Of a DNA stretch of 64,000 bases, positions 1 to 10,638 are shown one piece after another. Position 1 is the first letter of the stretch; each line of letters opens with the position of its first letter. Under the pieces are notes generated by a model. It had not been told where the DNA came from, did no database searches, and worked only from the letters and a program-made list of their open reading frames with translations. Both the position numbers and the translations under genes were made by a program. Origin of the DNA: Rhynchopus sp. YZ270_cl-10 (taxonomy: Eukaryota; Euglenozoa; Diplonemea; Diplonemida; Diplonemidae); contig OZ037898.1 of NCBI GenBank assembly GCA_964035575.1, forward strand, positions 558,001 through 622,000, given 5' to 3'.

Positions 1-1086
1 TTCCGCGCAAAGTACCCACAAACCACCCCTCATACACCCCCAGAAATGGGTCAGAAACACCCTGTGACCCGAAAATCCATGATAAGGGCACCTCAGAATA
101 TGAAAAAATGCAAAAAAATAGTGAAAAAGTGGCCTTTTGACGGTTTTGGCCATGTTGGGTAAAATGACCATTTTTGGACAAAAAAATCAAAAAAACAGCA
201 AAATTTCGACATCATGACAGCTGCTTGGGCACAAAACTACCCCAGGGAGGTCCTGTGAGTCCATTCCGACCTGTTTTGGACACTTTAGGTACTTTTTTTG
301 GCCGTTTTTTGGCGTTTTTAGGTGAAAAAAGATCCCCTGACTATCCCCTGGCAGCCCTGGGCCGCGACTTGCGCCCTGCTTTTGGACCCCCTCTGGGCCA
401 AAAAATGGGTGAAAACCCCCGAAAAAGCACTCCGGGAACCCAGATAGTTCCAAATATCCACTAGAAACCCACCCAAACACCTCAAAAACATGCCAGAAAA
501 ACATTTTCAAAAACACACTTTTTCAAATAAGTCATTATGGAACCTGCCCAGATGAACTTTTTGAAAAAAGTGTGTTTTTGAAAATATTTTTCTGGCATGT
601 TTTTGAGGTGTTTGGGTGGGTTTCTAGTGGATATTTGGAACTATCTGGGTTCCCGGAGTGCTTTTTCGGGGGTTTTCACCCATTTTTTGGCCCAGAGGGG
701 GTCCAAAAGCAGGGCGCAAGTCGCGGCCCAGGGCTGCCAGGGGATAGTCAGGGGATATTTTTTGACCTCAAAACACCAAAAAAAACACCAAAAAGGGCGA
801 TAAATGTGTTCAAAACAGGTCGGAATGGACTCGCGGGACATTTTTGGGGCATATTTGTGCCCAGACAGGCCTAATGATGACAAAATTTTGCTTTTTTTTT
901 GAAATATTGGTCAAAAATGGCCATTTTGACCAATATGGCCCAAACGGCCAAAATGGTCTATTTTTGCTATTTTTTTCCATTTTTTTGTATCTCTGGGGTG
1001 TCTCACCTATAGAACACCCCCAAACCACACCCCAAAACCATCTCTGACCCGAAATTTTCGGTGGTTTGCGGGTACTTTGCGCGTAA
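1..1086. repeat. Long palindromic foldback element, left end at the window edge
   Basis: The first ~540 bases are repeated in inverted orientation up to about 1086, with the turn near 543. Inner arms (about 350-535 against 560-770) are nearly identical. Outer arms are clearly diverged but still align to the ends, where the first 27 bases pair with 1060-1086. A relative of the left arm lies inside the piggyBac-like element near 42650-42760, so the family is dispersed. ORFs in the arms are mirror images and not credible genes. The element may begin before the window. Confidence 0.8.
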
Positions 1087-1384
1087 ATCCAAAAAAATCG
1101 AAATGCCTCAAAAAAATAGGGGTTTTGCCCCCACCTACCCCCCCCCCCCCCGTAGGGGGGGCCACGTATAAGGAATTCCTTAAGGATTTGCTGTCCAAAA
1201 CCCATTTTTTTGAAATTTAGGTGAAGAAATCCACTAAGGTGGGCGTGCCTGGCCGCAAATCGCCCTGGGGATCACCCAAATATCCCATTAAACCACCTGA
1301 CAACCTCTACAGAGACTTTCCTGGTTAAAAAAAATCGGTTTTTTGTGAAAAATCTCCAAAAATGGCGTCACCAGATCGTCACCA

Positions 1385-2115
1385 AGATGGCCAAAATGCA
1401 ACACTTACCAAAAAAATTTTCCAGTCAGACAAAATTCCTTCTAAACACCCGAAAAACACCTCGGTCCACATCCGGTGGGGTCCCAGGGTGGAAATATATG
1501 GTTTTTACAGCTTTTAGGGGTCCTGTGGGGGCCCCAGATGCATTTTGCAGTGGGTGTGTGTGCCCCAAACGCTTAAAAGTACCCTTTTTTTAGTCACTTT
1601 TTTGACTTTTTTTGTCCCTGAAAACCCCCCAAAAAGTGCTAAGGCAGTCGGAATGGTGTCCAAACACCCAGGAAAATGTCCCCCAGACCTCATGTAGGGT
1701 GAAAAATAGCATTTTGGGCACTTGGGAGGGTTTTATAGGCCATGCAACACTTATGCAACACTTAAGCAACGGCTATGCAACGCCTAGCAGAAGACCGTTT
1801 ATGTACCAAAAAAAAATAATTTCAATTCATTCAAAACACCCAAAAAACACCTCAGTCCACCTCCAATGAGGTCCCGAGGTGGAAATGTGTGGATTTTGCA
1901 GCTTTTTGGGGTCCCTGGGGGGTTTTTGAGGGTGTTTTTTGTGTCTGCAACGCTTAAAATAACGGTACTTCCTCCCCTTTGTTGACGTTTTTCGCACCCA
2001 AAACCCAAAAACCCAAAAGGCGTGTTCAGGCAGTCGCAGAAGTGTCTAAATCCCTCCAAACTGCCCGACAGACCTCCTGAGCTGTGTAAAATCGTACTTG
2101 CAGCACTTGCTAGGA
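1385..2115. repeat. Two diverged tandem copies of a ~390-bp repeat
   Basis: Blocks starting near 1395 and 1785 align along their length. Landmarks at 1459 and 1852 (CCTCGGTCCAC / CCTCAGTCCAC), at 1511 and 1903, and at 1635 and 2025 keep a spacing of about 385-393. Divergence is substantial, so the duplication is old. No coding potential is visible. Confidence 0.7.
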
Positions 2116-2788
2116 CTTTTTTGGTCCCTGAAAATGACAACGTATCCTGTGCCTAAGTGCAGTAAAGCCTTGCTTGCCTCCTCCCATAACCAATGATTCG
2201 TGTGAATCCATTGTCGGTGTCCTTGACCAAGTTGCAAGCCACCACGGAAGGAGCCAGCACCCCGACAACACCGACTCACTGTCGCTGAAACCTAGACATC
2301 CTCTACAGTCTAGGTTGGGTTCCGTCTCTCTCAAGGGAAGAACTTGCCGCAGCACACACCAAAGCGCACCACAAAGGCAGGTCCATGCAAAGCACCCAGA
2401 AGCAGCAACTTGAAAAGTACAACACTAGAGTGCTTGATCATTCACAAAGACAGAGATGCAGGAATTTGCGGAAGATTGTACACCCCTTGATGACGAAGAC
2501 ATCGGTACGATGAATAAGGAGCCTCTGGTCGCTATGCTGTCTCAGTGAGCAGTACAGGGATTCTATAGGCATATTAGGGGGTATAATTCCATGGAAAAAG
2601 GCGGAAAAAGCGGGGAAAAACACCAAAAAATCAGGAAAAAGTACGAAATAGTGCTCAAAAGTGTGTTTTTCGTGGTTTTGGGTGATTTTTTGGGGGTTTG
2701 GGGGGGTTTTTGGGTGTTTTTTCGGGTTTTTCGCGGGTTTTTACGAAAAAAGTGGTTTTGGACAGCAAAAACGGCCGGACGGCCCCCC
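2116..2788. other. Unassigned sequence, then low-complexity spacer
   Basis: 2116-2560 has balanced composition but no convincing ORF; a short hairpin (CCTAGAC...GTCTAGG) lies near 2290-2325. 2590-2788 is a run of A- and G/T-rich simple sequence. I see no gene. Confidence 0.4.
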
Positions 2789-3497
2789 CTAACCCCCCCC
2801 CGTGCATAAGTCCGACCCCCATGACCCGTGCATAAGTCCGATGACCCGTGTATAAGTCCGGGCAGATTTGGGCTCAGGATCGGACTTATGCACAGGCCGA
2901 CTTATACACCGGTTTTGTGTACTAGTAGTGGGAAAAAATTTTTTTGAGGTGTTTTCCCGCTCGCGAAGCGAGCGGGAGAAAAAAATTGAGGTATTTTTCC
3001 GCGAGCGAAGCGAGCGTAACTTTATTTTTATTGGTGGTGTATTCACCAGGGATCATCTTCACGCTTCTCGTGTCAAAACATCATCCTCACAATTCTCAAA
3101 GGTGTGAACCTGTTACTGCAACATTGTGGAAAACTTTGCACCCCAAACAGTCTCAACAGACAAAAGGTGCCCCTCGTTGGGAGTTGGTTCTCATGTTTGA
3201 TACCTGCACAGCAGGCATTCCTCTGAGTCCAACGCTGTTTGGCCTGCTTGCGGCGTTGTACCGAAGGTGCACGAAGACAGGGTAAATTTTGCGGGCGGTG
3301 TCACATGTGGGTCACTCACACAGGTCATGTGACACTGCATGGGTGTGGGTACCTGGGTGCACAAAACCGGTGCATAAGTCCGATACCCGTGCATAAGTCC
3401 GAAACCCCGTGTATAAGTCCGGAGGCCCTCAGCCCCCCCAAAAATCGGACTTATACGCAGACTTATGCACGGGGGGGGGGGGGGGGGGGGGGGGTAG
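2789..3497. mobile_element. Non-autonomous inverted-repeat element (MITE) with iterated GTGCATAAGTCCGA
   Basis: Inverted ends of about 130 bp (about 2790-2925 and 3360-3497) each carry five copies of a degenerate GTGYATAAGTCCG motif, three in one orientation and two in the other. That makes ten near the termini, which could be binding sites for a transposase supplied elsewhere. Each arm starts in a C (or G) run. The interior has no transposase. A GCGAAGC-centred hairpin lies at 2957-2973. The element stops about 160 bp before a start codon, so it may affect that gene's 5' region. Superfamily not assigned. Confidence 0.7.
3471..3494 (+). repeat. 24-base G run
   Basis: Uninterrupted run of 24 G at the right end of the MITE, about 160 bp before the next start codon. 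It could form G-quadruplexes or slip in replication; the mirrored left terminus has a C run. Confidence 0.85.
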
Positions 3498-3563
3498 GTA
3501 TGGCAAAATCAGCTTCTTTTGCATACTTTGGCATGGATACAACGACACAACCATTTTATGACC

Positions 3564-3621
3564 TCTTCTTCTTCCTCCTCTCCTCCTCCTCCTTCCTTCT
3601 CTGTTCCATAATTTTCTTCAG
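3564..3621 (+). promoter_or_regulatory. Polypyrimidine tract and AG acceptor before the 3656 gene
   Basis: A long CT-rich tract with repeated TCCTCC ends in TTTTCTTCAG at 3621, 34 bases before the ATG. This is the layout of a spliced-leader acceptor in euglenozoans; a cis-splice acceptor of an unseen 5' UTR intron is equally possible. Confidence 0.5.
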
Positions 3622-3655
3622 GAACCTCAAAACAAAAAAAAAAACAAAACTCAAG

Positions 3656-6600
3656 ATGAAGCAGGCAGTGTTGTTGGGGCTGTGTGCGATGGAGGCTGTT
3701 GCATTGATTGACCTGGACGACACGCAGCTGGACAGGAGCAGGTGGTCGTGCGGGAACTGCAACTACGTGGACTCGGGCAGCCGCCGTCGTTGCAACACCG
3801 GAAACGGGGCAGACTCGTACCCGTTCTCGTACCTGTCGTCGAACCTCAGCAACGCTGCAGGAGACATCAACCCTACCACAGCGGACACCATCACCGAGGC
3901 CGAGAACACCACCGACGGCTACACCGGTGCCACTGCCGCCACCGTCGCTGAGATGCGCACTCTCATCAACGCTCGCACCGCAAACCTCTGGTCCACCATG
4001 TTCTGCACCTCCTACCTCGACCAATACAACGTATGTGATGAAAACGGTGAGGATCTATGCCATGGCTCTCCCGTCGAATTTGTTTTGTCAAAACAAAAAT
4101 GAAAAGAAAAAAAAAAAAATGGGGGTATTGAATGGAGTGTTGAAATACCGTAAACAATGGTCTTTCAATGATGATGTAGGGGTGAGTGACGACACCTCCC
4201 CCTTTTTTTTTTGCCAGTTGTGTGTAAGTTTAGGAAAAGGCAACTTCCTCTTTAGCCCTGCCGACTCCATTTTCTTGGAGCTTCCAAGGTTGCTCCGTTC
4301 CAAAAGGAATGGTAAAAAAAGTTTTTGAAAAAAAAAAAACGTGAAATTCCTGTAGAGGGAGTTCAAAGGGGGAGTGGGGGTTATGATTGCTCTGGAGCCC
4401 TATCATTTTGTGCTTTGGAGTGAGTTTGATATTGGATATTTCAGCTGTACGTTTTTTTACTAAAAATACCTTTTTGTCTTTTTTTTAAAACACCTTCACA
4501 TGAAATAATTTAAAACACCTTCACCACAGTACACCGCATTCTCCTCCGCATCGCAAGTGGACGAGTCTGGAGGTGCTGCGTGCGTGCGTGGCCTCAGCGC
4601 CGCGTCCATCATTGAGGCCGACAACGCTGCCCGCGATTCCTACAACGAGTTCGGAACCACCAACGGATACGCCTCGTCGTACGCCGTGTCCAAGGGCAAC
4701 AACCTCACCCAGGAGCAGCGTGACTACGGTGTCGACGGTGAGGGTGACGTCCCCGCCGACTGGTGTGGTGTCTACATGCGTCAGATGCTCTGCCACATCG
4801 CCTTCCCCCAGGTATGACTGTTTTCCTGTTCAAAGTTTATTGGTTGGGCAAATCGACTATACAATGTGTCCCAGAATTAATGTCACCTGGCGACATTTTT
4901 GAAAAAAAGTGCAAAAGTGGACAAATTTCGTGACATTTTGACCTTGTCGTGAAGAAAAAGTGTGTAGGGGGTGAAATATTTACATTGCAAGTACCCTTTT
5001 TGGCAAAAAAGGGTCTACAACAAAAACAAGTGAAGTGGATAGTGGATAGTGTAAATGACTCTAGGACGCAGGCACGTAATGAAGTAAAAAACACATAGGC
5101 GTGCACAAAATCAAGTAGAACATGTATTAATATTTTGTGTGCATCCCCTCGGACTGGCGAACTGCCTCTAGGCGTCGTGGCATTGACTCGATGTACCCTG
5201 CAACGAAGCTCGTGTCCATCTTTGACCATTCTTTGTTGACGATACGTTTAAGTGTCGCCACGTCTTTGGGATCCCTTTCGTTGACTGCAGTCTGCAGCTT
5301 GGCCCACAGGTTTTCAATAGGATTGAGATCAGGGGAGTTTCCTGGCCAGTCTTCTTTGGGTAGGAACGAAAAAGGCTGTGTGGAGAGGAAGGCTTGAGTA
5401 GTGTTGGCAGTGTGACAGGGAGCCTCATCCTGCTGAAAGGTGTAGCTCCTGTCAGGAAGGAGTTCTTTTATCTCTTTGAGGGCTTTCTGCAACAGTGTCC
5501 GGTACTTTTCCGCATTGAGCGACCCCTCGAAGAAGTAGAGCTTAGTCTTACCGCTGGTCGTGATCCCACCCCATGCGTGAAGCTTCTGGGTAGACCTGAC
5601 CTTATCAACGGGCGGAGGCGGCTCGTCACCATTTGCAACCCAGACAACATCATTTTTCCTACTCACCTTAGGAAAAAGCCAAAAGTCTTTCTCATCTGTG
5701 AACATGACCTTCCCCCAGTCAGTGTTCCTGTGTGCTTCTGCAAAGGCAATCCTGGCGGCGATGTTCTTCTCCGAGAGCTTGGGCTTGCTCGGGGTCTGAA
5801 GAGGCCGCAGTCCCTTCTCTTGCAGGCACCTGTGCACGCTCTGTCTTGTCATGTGCAACCTAGCAGCAACCTTCCTGCAGGACCGGAAGCGCTTGCCCCG
5901 GCACTGCTTAACCACCTTATTTTGCATCTTGAGGGTGGTGGCTGATCTCTTTCGTCCCCTCCCTGGCTTGTCCGAAAAGTTGCGCTCGCCAGCTCGGTAC
6001 TGCTTCACCCACCTCATCAAGGTGCGTTGTGAAACCCCAAGCAGCTTCCCCACCTCATCATAGCCTTTCCCACCATCAACGATCAGAGATGCACCCTGTA
6101 GCCGCATCCCTTCCTTGGTGGCCTCCGTGTTCACCACATGGCCCTTAACCATTATATTTTCACTTTTATTCAATTTGATAAAGTTTCTATGGAAAAAATG
6201 GCTGGGCGAGTAATTTCAGGTTTTACTTTATTTCACGGGCGTGAAATAAAGTATTACACGTATTTTAGCCGTAAAAAGTCTGGCCGTGAAAATAAAGTAA
6301 CATTATTTCACGCTCACGGCCAAAAGTGGTTTTTCCCATACAAATTCAAAAATCCACCCCCGTACAAAAATTTTTTTTGACCCTATTTTTGGTGCTCTAA
6401 AGTGGAGTCTGACCCCCATGTCCAGATCTCAAAAATGCACGATGAGTCAAATAAAGCAACAGATTTCATGTTTTGAGTAGTTGTGGTAATGTGGTCTAAT
6501 TTTTGCTTAGGGGGCTACTCTTCAGGGGGGTCTACTATTTGACCCCCCAGTAATAGTATTGGTAGAAAACACGGTGCATACAACTTTTGTGTCCTTGTTT

Positions 6601-8903
6601 CTTCACAACAACTATGGGGAGGAAGCCGAAGACGTGGGTGATGAGGAACACGGAGGTCAGCATAAAGGAAGAGGCAGACGCTGCAATGGATAACACGCTC
6701 GCAACAGCTTCATCAACCGCACACGAGAAGGAGTACATGAAGTGTTGCACATATGTCCGAGTCAAAGAGAACATAAAGAGTGCAGCCTAGCTCCTCTGCA
6801 CCAACATGTGAGATGTTCACATCGCACATAGTACTTAAACACCTACATGATACGGGGTCAGGGAGTATTTTTTAATATGGGGGTATTTTTCTGTAGCACC
6901 TACCCCCCACCCTCTGCCTTGCAAACACCACTCACCACGGGTTTATTATGACACACCACGTTTTCTCCTTCACACGTTCATCCATTTTTTCCATCTCAAC
7001 TTTAGGGCTTAGTTATTTTTTTTTTTGGTACGCGTCCGCGCGCGCTCAAATTTTTGGAAATCCAAAAATAAAAAATAAAAAATAAAAAAAAAATATGCCG
7101 GTGTGGTGTGCATGGAAAAGTATAAAAAAAAAAGTTGGAAAATTTCAACAATTTTTTTTTTCGAATATTTTTCATAGGTTTCGAACGCGCGTTCGAAAAT
7201 CGAAAACGCGCAAATCCAAAATCGGAAAACGCGCACATGAAAAAAAAAAAAAAAACGCGCGTTCGAAAAGCCGGACGCGCGTAAAAAAAAAAAGGGCGTT
7301 TTTTTTTTTTTTTTTCAAACGCGCGTTCGAAAAAGTGGTTTTTTCGAACGCGCGTTTGAAAAACTGGACGCGCGTTCGAAAAAACCACTTTTTCGACGCG
7401 CGTTCGAAAAACCTCCCACGTAAACATGAGGCTTCCACTTTTTCGAACGCGCGTTTTTTTTTTTTTTCGTTTTTCAAACGCGCGTTTTTTTTCTCGTTTT
7501 TTTCGAACGCGCGTTTTTTTTCGTTTTTCAAACGCGCGTTTCTTTTTCGTTTTTTCCAAACGCGCGTTTTTTTTTTCGTTTTTTCCGAACGCGCGTTTTT
7601 TTTTTCGTTTTTCAAACGCGCACTCGAAAACGCCTAAAAAACGCGAACGCGCGTTCGAAACCTATGATTTTTTTTCGAAATATTTTTTTTGGGGCACACC
7701 ATTGATTTTGCAGGCCAAAACAAGTTATTTTTTTTTGGTATTTTATTTTATTTTGCGCGCGCGCGCTCAAAATTTGAGGGGGGTCCCGGACGCGTACCAA
7801 AAAAAACAATAACTAAGCCCTTATCAAATTTTGAATAAAATTACGTATTAAATGAAAATCAGGCAGATTTTCACTTGTGGGTGACTTTTTCACTCGTTTC
7901 TATTACTCCACTCGCTTCGCTCGTGAAGTAAACCTCACTCGTGAAAAAGTCACCCACGCGTGAAAATCAAGCGATCTGATTTTCATTTAATAAATAGTCA
8001 TTCTTGTATTCCTGAATTAAAAAGAGTGATTTTTTTTTGATTTTGAAAATGCCCTTGACAAATTTTGCCTATTTTTTTTAAATGTTGCTAGGTGACATTA
8101 ATTCTGGGACACATTGTATACAGTAGAAAGAGAAAAGGAAAAAGAAACGCCATATTGCGGTGAAGAAGAATCCTTTTCTGTCTGATTTGTCATTTTTTTT
8201 TTGTCTTTGATGTCAGTTTCTATTTGGATGTGTTCCCCAACTTTTAGCAAGATGTGTGCATTTTCAGTTTCTTTCTGCATTTTTTTTTGCACCATCCACA
8301 CAAACACACAACTCAACCAAAGGTGCTGAAGACCGCCTCCGACATCACCTTGTCGCGTGACTCCAACTCCGGTATCGACGAGGCACGTGGCTCCCTCCGT
8401 GTTGTCGACACCGACACCTGCACCGACATGTTCCACGTGTGCTCCCGCCGCGAGCCCAGCTCGGACGAGGTGAAGGGCAGCTTCGTGATGTCGATCCTCA
8501 ACAACGCCAGAGGTCTCAAGATCGAGGGTGACGCTGACGAGCTCGAGGGCGAGCTCAAGAACGACCGCTTCTGCGACGTCTGGGAGAAGGGATACGGCCT
8601 TGCGCAGGTACAGTTTTTTCTTCTTTTTTTTTACCTCATTTTTTTTACGCACACTGCCACGAGAGGGCTTTGTATTTCATTTAACTTTTTCTTTTGCCAT
8701 TAATATTCCCATCCTTAACGATAGCCAAGGGGGTTTTAAAAAAAATTGTACAAAAAAACTCCATTTCCAAACCACCATCACAGGCCGGAACCGGTATCGG
8801 TGAGGACGACAACGAGGAGTACACCATCTCCTTCTCGTCCTCCTCCACCGTCACCGCATCCCTTGCGGCGATGGCCCTCGTCTTCGTTGCGGCTCTCTTC
8901 TGA
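3656..8903 (+). CDS. Predicted secreted, GPI-anchored surface protein (four exons)
   Basis: Not assigned to a known family. Exons 3656-4030, 4530-4811, 8323-8607 and 8784-8903 join in phase 0 through GT-AG introns and give about 353 residues. The N-terminus (MKQAVLLGLCAMEAVALI) is a signal peptide. The C-terminus is a Ser-rich stretch followed by ~15 hydrophobic residues ending at the stop, the arrangement of a GPI-attachment signal. The body has spaced cysteines (CGNC near residue 30) and several N-glycosylation sequons, so a folded ectodomain is expected. Intron 2 is 3.5 kb because it hosts a Tc1/mariner element with further insertions; without it the intron would be about 250 bases. Intron 3 holds motif B. 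Exons are GC-rich against AT-rich introns. Confidence 0.75.
5127..6173 (-). CDS. Tc1/mariner-type DDE transposase (DD37E), 348 aa
   Basis: Catalyses cut-and-paste movement of the surrounding element by binding its inverted repeats and cutting at TA targets. The N-terminal third has a helix-turn-helix (GYDEVGKLLGVSQRTLMRWV) followed by a basic KPGRGRKR segment that resembles the family's GRPR hook. The catalytic triad is readable: D in FTDEKDFW, D in QQDEAPCH and E in SPDLNPIENLW. I count 37 residues between the second D and the E, so this is DD37E rather than DD34D/E. Length is normal for the family and the frame is open, so the protein may be active. The first ATG is used; a second Met lies eight residues in. 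Confidence 0.9.
   Translation of the reverse strand: MNKSENIMVKGHVVNTEATKEGMRLQGASLIVDGGKGYDEVGKLLGVSQRTLMRWVKQYRAGERNFSDKPGRGRKRSATTLKMQNKVVKQCRGKRFRSCRKVAARLHMTRQSVHRCLQEKGLRPLQTPSKPKLSEKNIAARIAFAEAHRNTDWGKVMFTDEKDFWLFPKVSRKNDVVWVANGDEPPPPVDKVRSTQKLHAWGGITTSGKTKLYFFEGSLNAEKYRTLLQKALKEIKELLPDRSYTFQQDEAPCHTANTTQAFLSTQPFSFLPKEDWPGNSPDLNPIENLWAKLQTAVNERDPKDVATLKRIVNKEWSKMDTSFVAGYIESMPRRLEAVRQSEGMHTKY
6224..6321. repeat. Paired short palindromes inside the Tc1 element
   Basis: A 14-bp-arm palindrome at 6224-6253 (TACTTTATTTCACG arms) is followed by a second stem, GGCCGTGA...TCACGGCC, at 6282-6321. Variants of the same CGTGAAATAA word recur between them. Confidence 0.6.
6614..6790 (+). CDS. Small ORF inside the Tc1 element, doubtful
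   Basis: A 58-residue Lys-rich ORF starting MGRKPKTWVMRNTEV lies in a slightly GC-richer patch between the transposase and the Tourist-like insert, on the opposite strand to the transposase. It matches nothing I recognise. It could be a passenger fragment or chance. Confidence 0.15.
   Translation: MGRKPKTWVMRNTEVSIKEEADAAMDNTLATASSTAHEKEYMKCCTYVRVKENIKSAA
7005..7820. mobile_element. Tourist-like (PIF/Harbinger-type) MITE, 816 bp
   Basis: The element begins GGGCTTAGTTATT and ends with its complement. The ~32-bp inverted ends run on into GGTACGCGTCC, and the whole is flanked by TTA at 7002-7004 and 7821-7823. A TTA duplication with GGG-starting ends is the hallmark of PIF/Harbinger MITEs. No transposase is present. 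The interior is dominated by repeats of the self-complementary core AACGCGCGTT in T- or A-rich spacers. It sits inside the Tc1 element and is therefore younger. Confidence 0.8.
7846..7992. repeat. Hairpin repeat with TCGCTTCGCTCG centre
   Basis: Arms starting TATTAAATGAAAATCAG pair with the complement ending at 7992. The centre is CTCGCTTCGCTCG, and both arms contain GGGTGACTTTTTCAC. Related hairpins with the same kind of centre occur at 49468-49611 and 51311-51439. Confidence 0.7.
8649..8690 (+). repeat. Motif B, intronic copy 1
   Basis: CACGAGAGGGCTTTGTATTT lies in intron 3 of the surface-protein gene, about 40 bases after the donor and in sense orientation. It is one of four such intronic copies. 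Confidence 0.6.
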
Positions 8904-9193
8904 GCTTGAGTTCTGTCATGACGCCCAAAAAAAAAAAAACAGACCCCAGTAATTTTCTCCCACTAGTTGCAGTGTTTCCTCCCCTCCTTTTTGTTCGTGT
9001 GTGAGTTGTTGTGAAGGAAGGGTGAAAATAACGTGGAGGAAATTGCGGGGGAAAAGGGCATTTACTTTTTATAAAAATACTGTTAGGGTTTCAAAAAAAG
9101 GGGGGATAGGGGGAGTGGGGTGGTCGCAGGACAGGTTCCCGTTCCCTTGTCTTTCTTTTCTTTTTCTTTTTCTTTTTTTCCTTTTTTTTTTTC

Positions 9194-9235
9194 AAGGTGG
9201 CTAAGCACTGTGAGGTTTAGATATTTCACCCTACA
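9194..9235 (+). repeat. Motif A, degenerate copy
   Basis: AAGGTGGCTAAGCACTGTGA followed by GGTTTAG. The inner stem CTAAGC/GTTTAG survives with one wobble pair; the 3' half (TATTTCA) is diverged. Confidence 0.5.
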
Positions 9236-10592
9236 TTTTTTTTTTTTGTTGCTTTGTCAGAGGTGTTGCGTCCGTGAGACCCATTTCTCTTTCAATCTTT
9301 CAGAAAAAGAAAAAAAAGAGTGTGTTGTATTAGTGGAGCACACTCTAGGGTGGCTACACTAATACAACCAAGTTTTCAAAAACAAGAAAACGTTTTCTTC
9401 TTTTCCCCCTTTTCATTTTCTCCCATGATTTTTTTTTTTTTCTTCCTTTGCCTTTTTTTTTCCCTTAAAACATCGAACCTGACTGTGATTTTTTTTTGTA
9501 CAATTTTTTATGTAAAACTAAGAAAGGGAAAAAAAAAAAGAGTTTCTAAGAGGGGGGGGTGTTTCAAAAGCGATACACCCATTACATGGAAACAGGAAAG
9601 AAAAGCTATTTTTTTATTTGTAAAAACACAAGCATTTTTTTTCCTCTTCCCGAATTTTTTTTTTTTATTACAGTTTTTCTTTGTATGTGCACATGAGAGA
9701 TCTTGTGCCCCACTCCATACACCCTTTTACTTTTCTTTTACTTATTCCTAGTCCTGGCGGCTCGTTTTTTTTTGGTCTGTTTGGGCTAGCCGGGTCTTTC
9801 GTCCCGATTTACATGTCTATTTTTGTTATTTGATTTTGCGTATTTCCATGTTTTCACTCATAACGACACGTTTCTTATCAGTGGGTTGGTTATCAAAATT
9901 AGGAGGATAACCAGAACAGGAGAGGTTGGGGTGGTGGAAGTAGGGCGGGTGGACCAGAACACGACAGATACGGTTTTCTGCATTGTGTATGTGTATGTGT
10001 GTCAAGTTTGACAAATTACCGTTTCTCCGTCTCACGCCTTTGGGTCAAATTATGCAGGAAGGTAACATCTGGTGTCTCTTTGCTTAAGGAGACATCTACA
10101 CCCCCAATTCCCCTACAGTACACAGTGTTTGTCCTCTCATATCAACAAATAGCAAAAAACAAAAAAAGAAAAAACGAAGTCAAAGAAATAAGTTGGGCCA
10201 AGGAGTCCAAGAAGAGTAGACCTTTTTAATCTAAACAAAAAAACGTATCCTTTTTTTCTCTGTTGGGCTCCTTTTCAGAGCCAAGAGAGGGGGAAAGGAG
10301 GGGGGGAAAATTGAGGTGTGTTTTTTTGCAACAACAAAAAGTGATGGCAATAAAACTATCCAAAAAATTTTCAAAAAAAAAAAAAAGCATTTTCACTATC
10401 GGGGGGGAGAGACTGGACTTTTGTGATATTTTTTTGTGGAAAATTAAAAAAAAAAAAAAACACAAAAAAGGGTGGGGTAGTTTTTTGATGGGGGAGGGAC
10501 TATGAAAATATGGGTAGCAATTTTTTTTTTTACTTTTTTGTAAACACGAAAATACAGTAGGGGGGATTCTTTTTTTCTTCTTCTTTTTTGAT

Positions 10593-10638
10593 AAGGTGAC
10601 TAAGCACGAGAGGCTTAGGATCATCTTATAAACTTTTC
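10593..10638 (+). repeat. Motif A, good copy
   Basis: Reads AAGGTGACTAAGCACGAGAG, then GCTTAGGATCATCTTATAAA and a T-rich run. An outer stem AAGGTGA/TCATCTT (one wobble) encloses an inner stem CTAAGC/GCTTAG. It lies intergenically, in the same orientation as the host genes. Confidence 0.75.

Larger units (their letters stand above)
4860..8118 (-). mobile_element. Tc1/mariner-family element (DD37E) in intron 2, with nested insertions
   Basis: Terminal inverted repeats start TACAATGTGTCCCAG at 4860 and end with the complement at 8118. About 30 bases match perfectly and the similarity extends further inward. A TA dinucleotide flanks each end, as expected for IS630/Tc1/mariner targets. The transposase lies on the minus strand near the left end. 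The remaining ~1.9 kb is not typical of a compact Tc1 element and contains palindromic sequence, a small ORF, a Tourist-like MITE (7005-7820) and a hairpin repeat (7846-7992). Well-matched ends and an open transposase suggest fairly recent insertion. Confidence 0.85.

Noticed and set aside
174-874. ORFs of ~100 codons on both strands with the same residues (MFLKxFFWHVFEVFGW...)
   Set aside because: They are mirror translations of the foldback arms; no codon bias or protein family.
2174-2413. 79-codon plus-strand ORF with balanced composition
   Set aside because: Overlapping ORFs of equal quality on the minus strand; no domain, signal peptide or splice context.
7002-7812. Overlapping Lys/Arg/Phe-rich ORFs of 128-185 codons on both strands
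   Set aside because: Translations of the AACGCGCGTT repeat array in the Tourist-like MITE.
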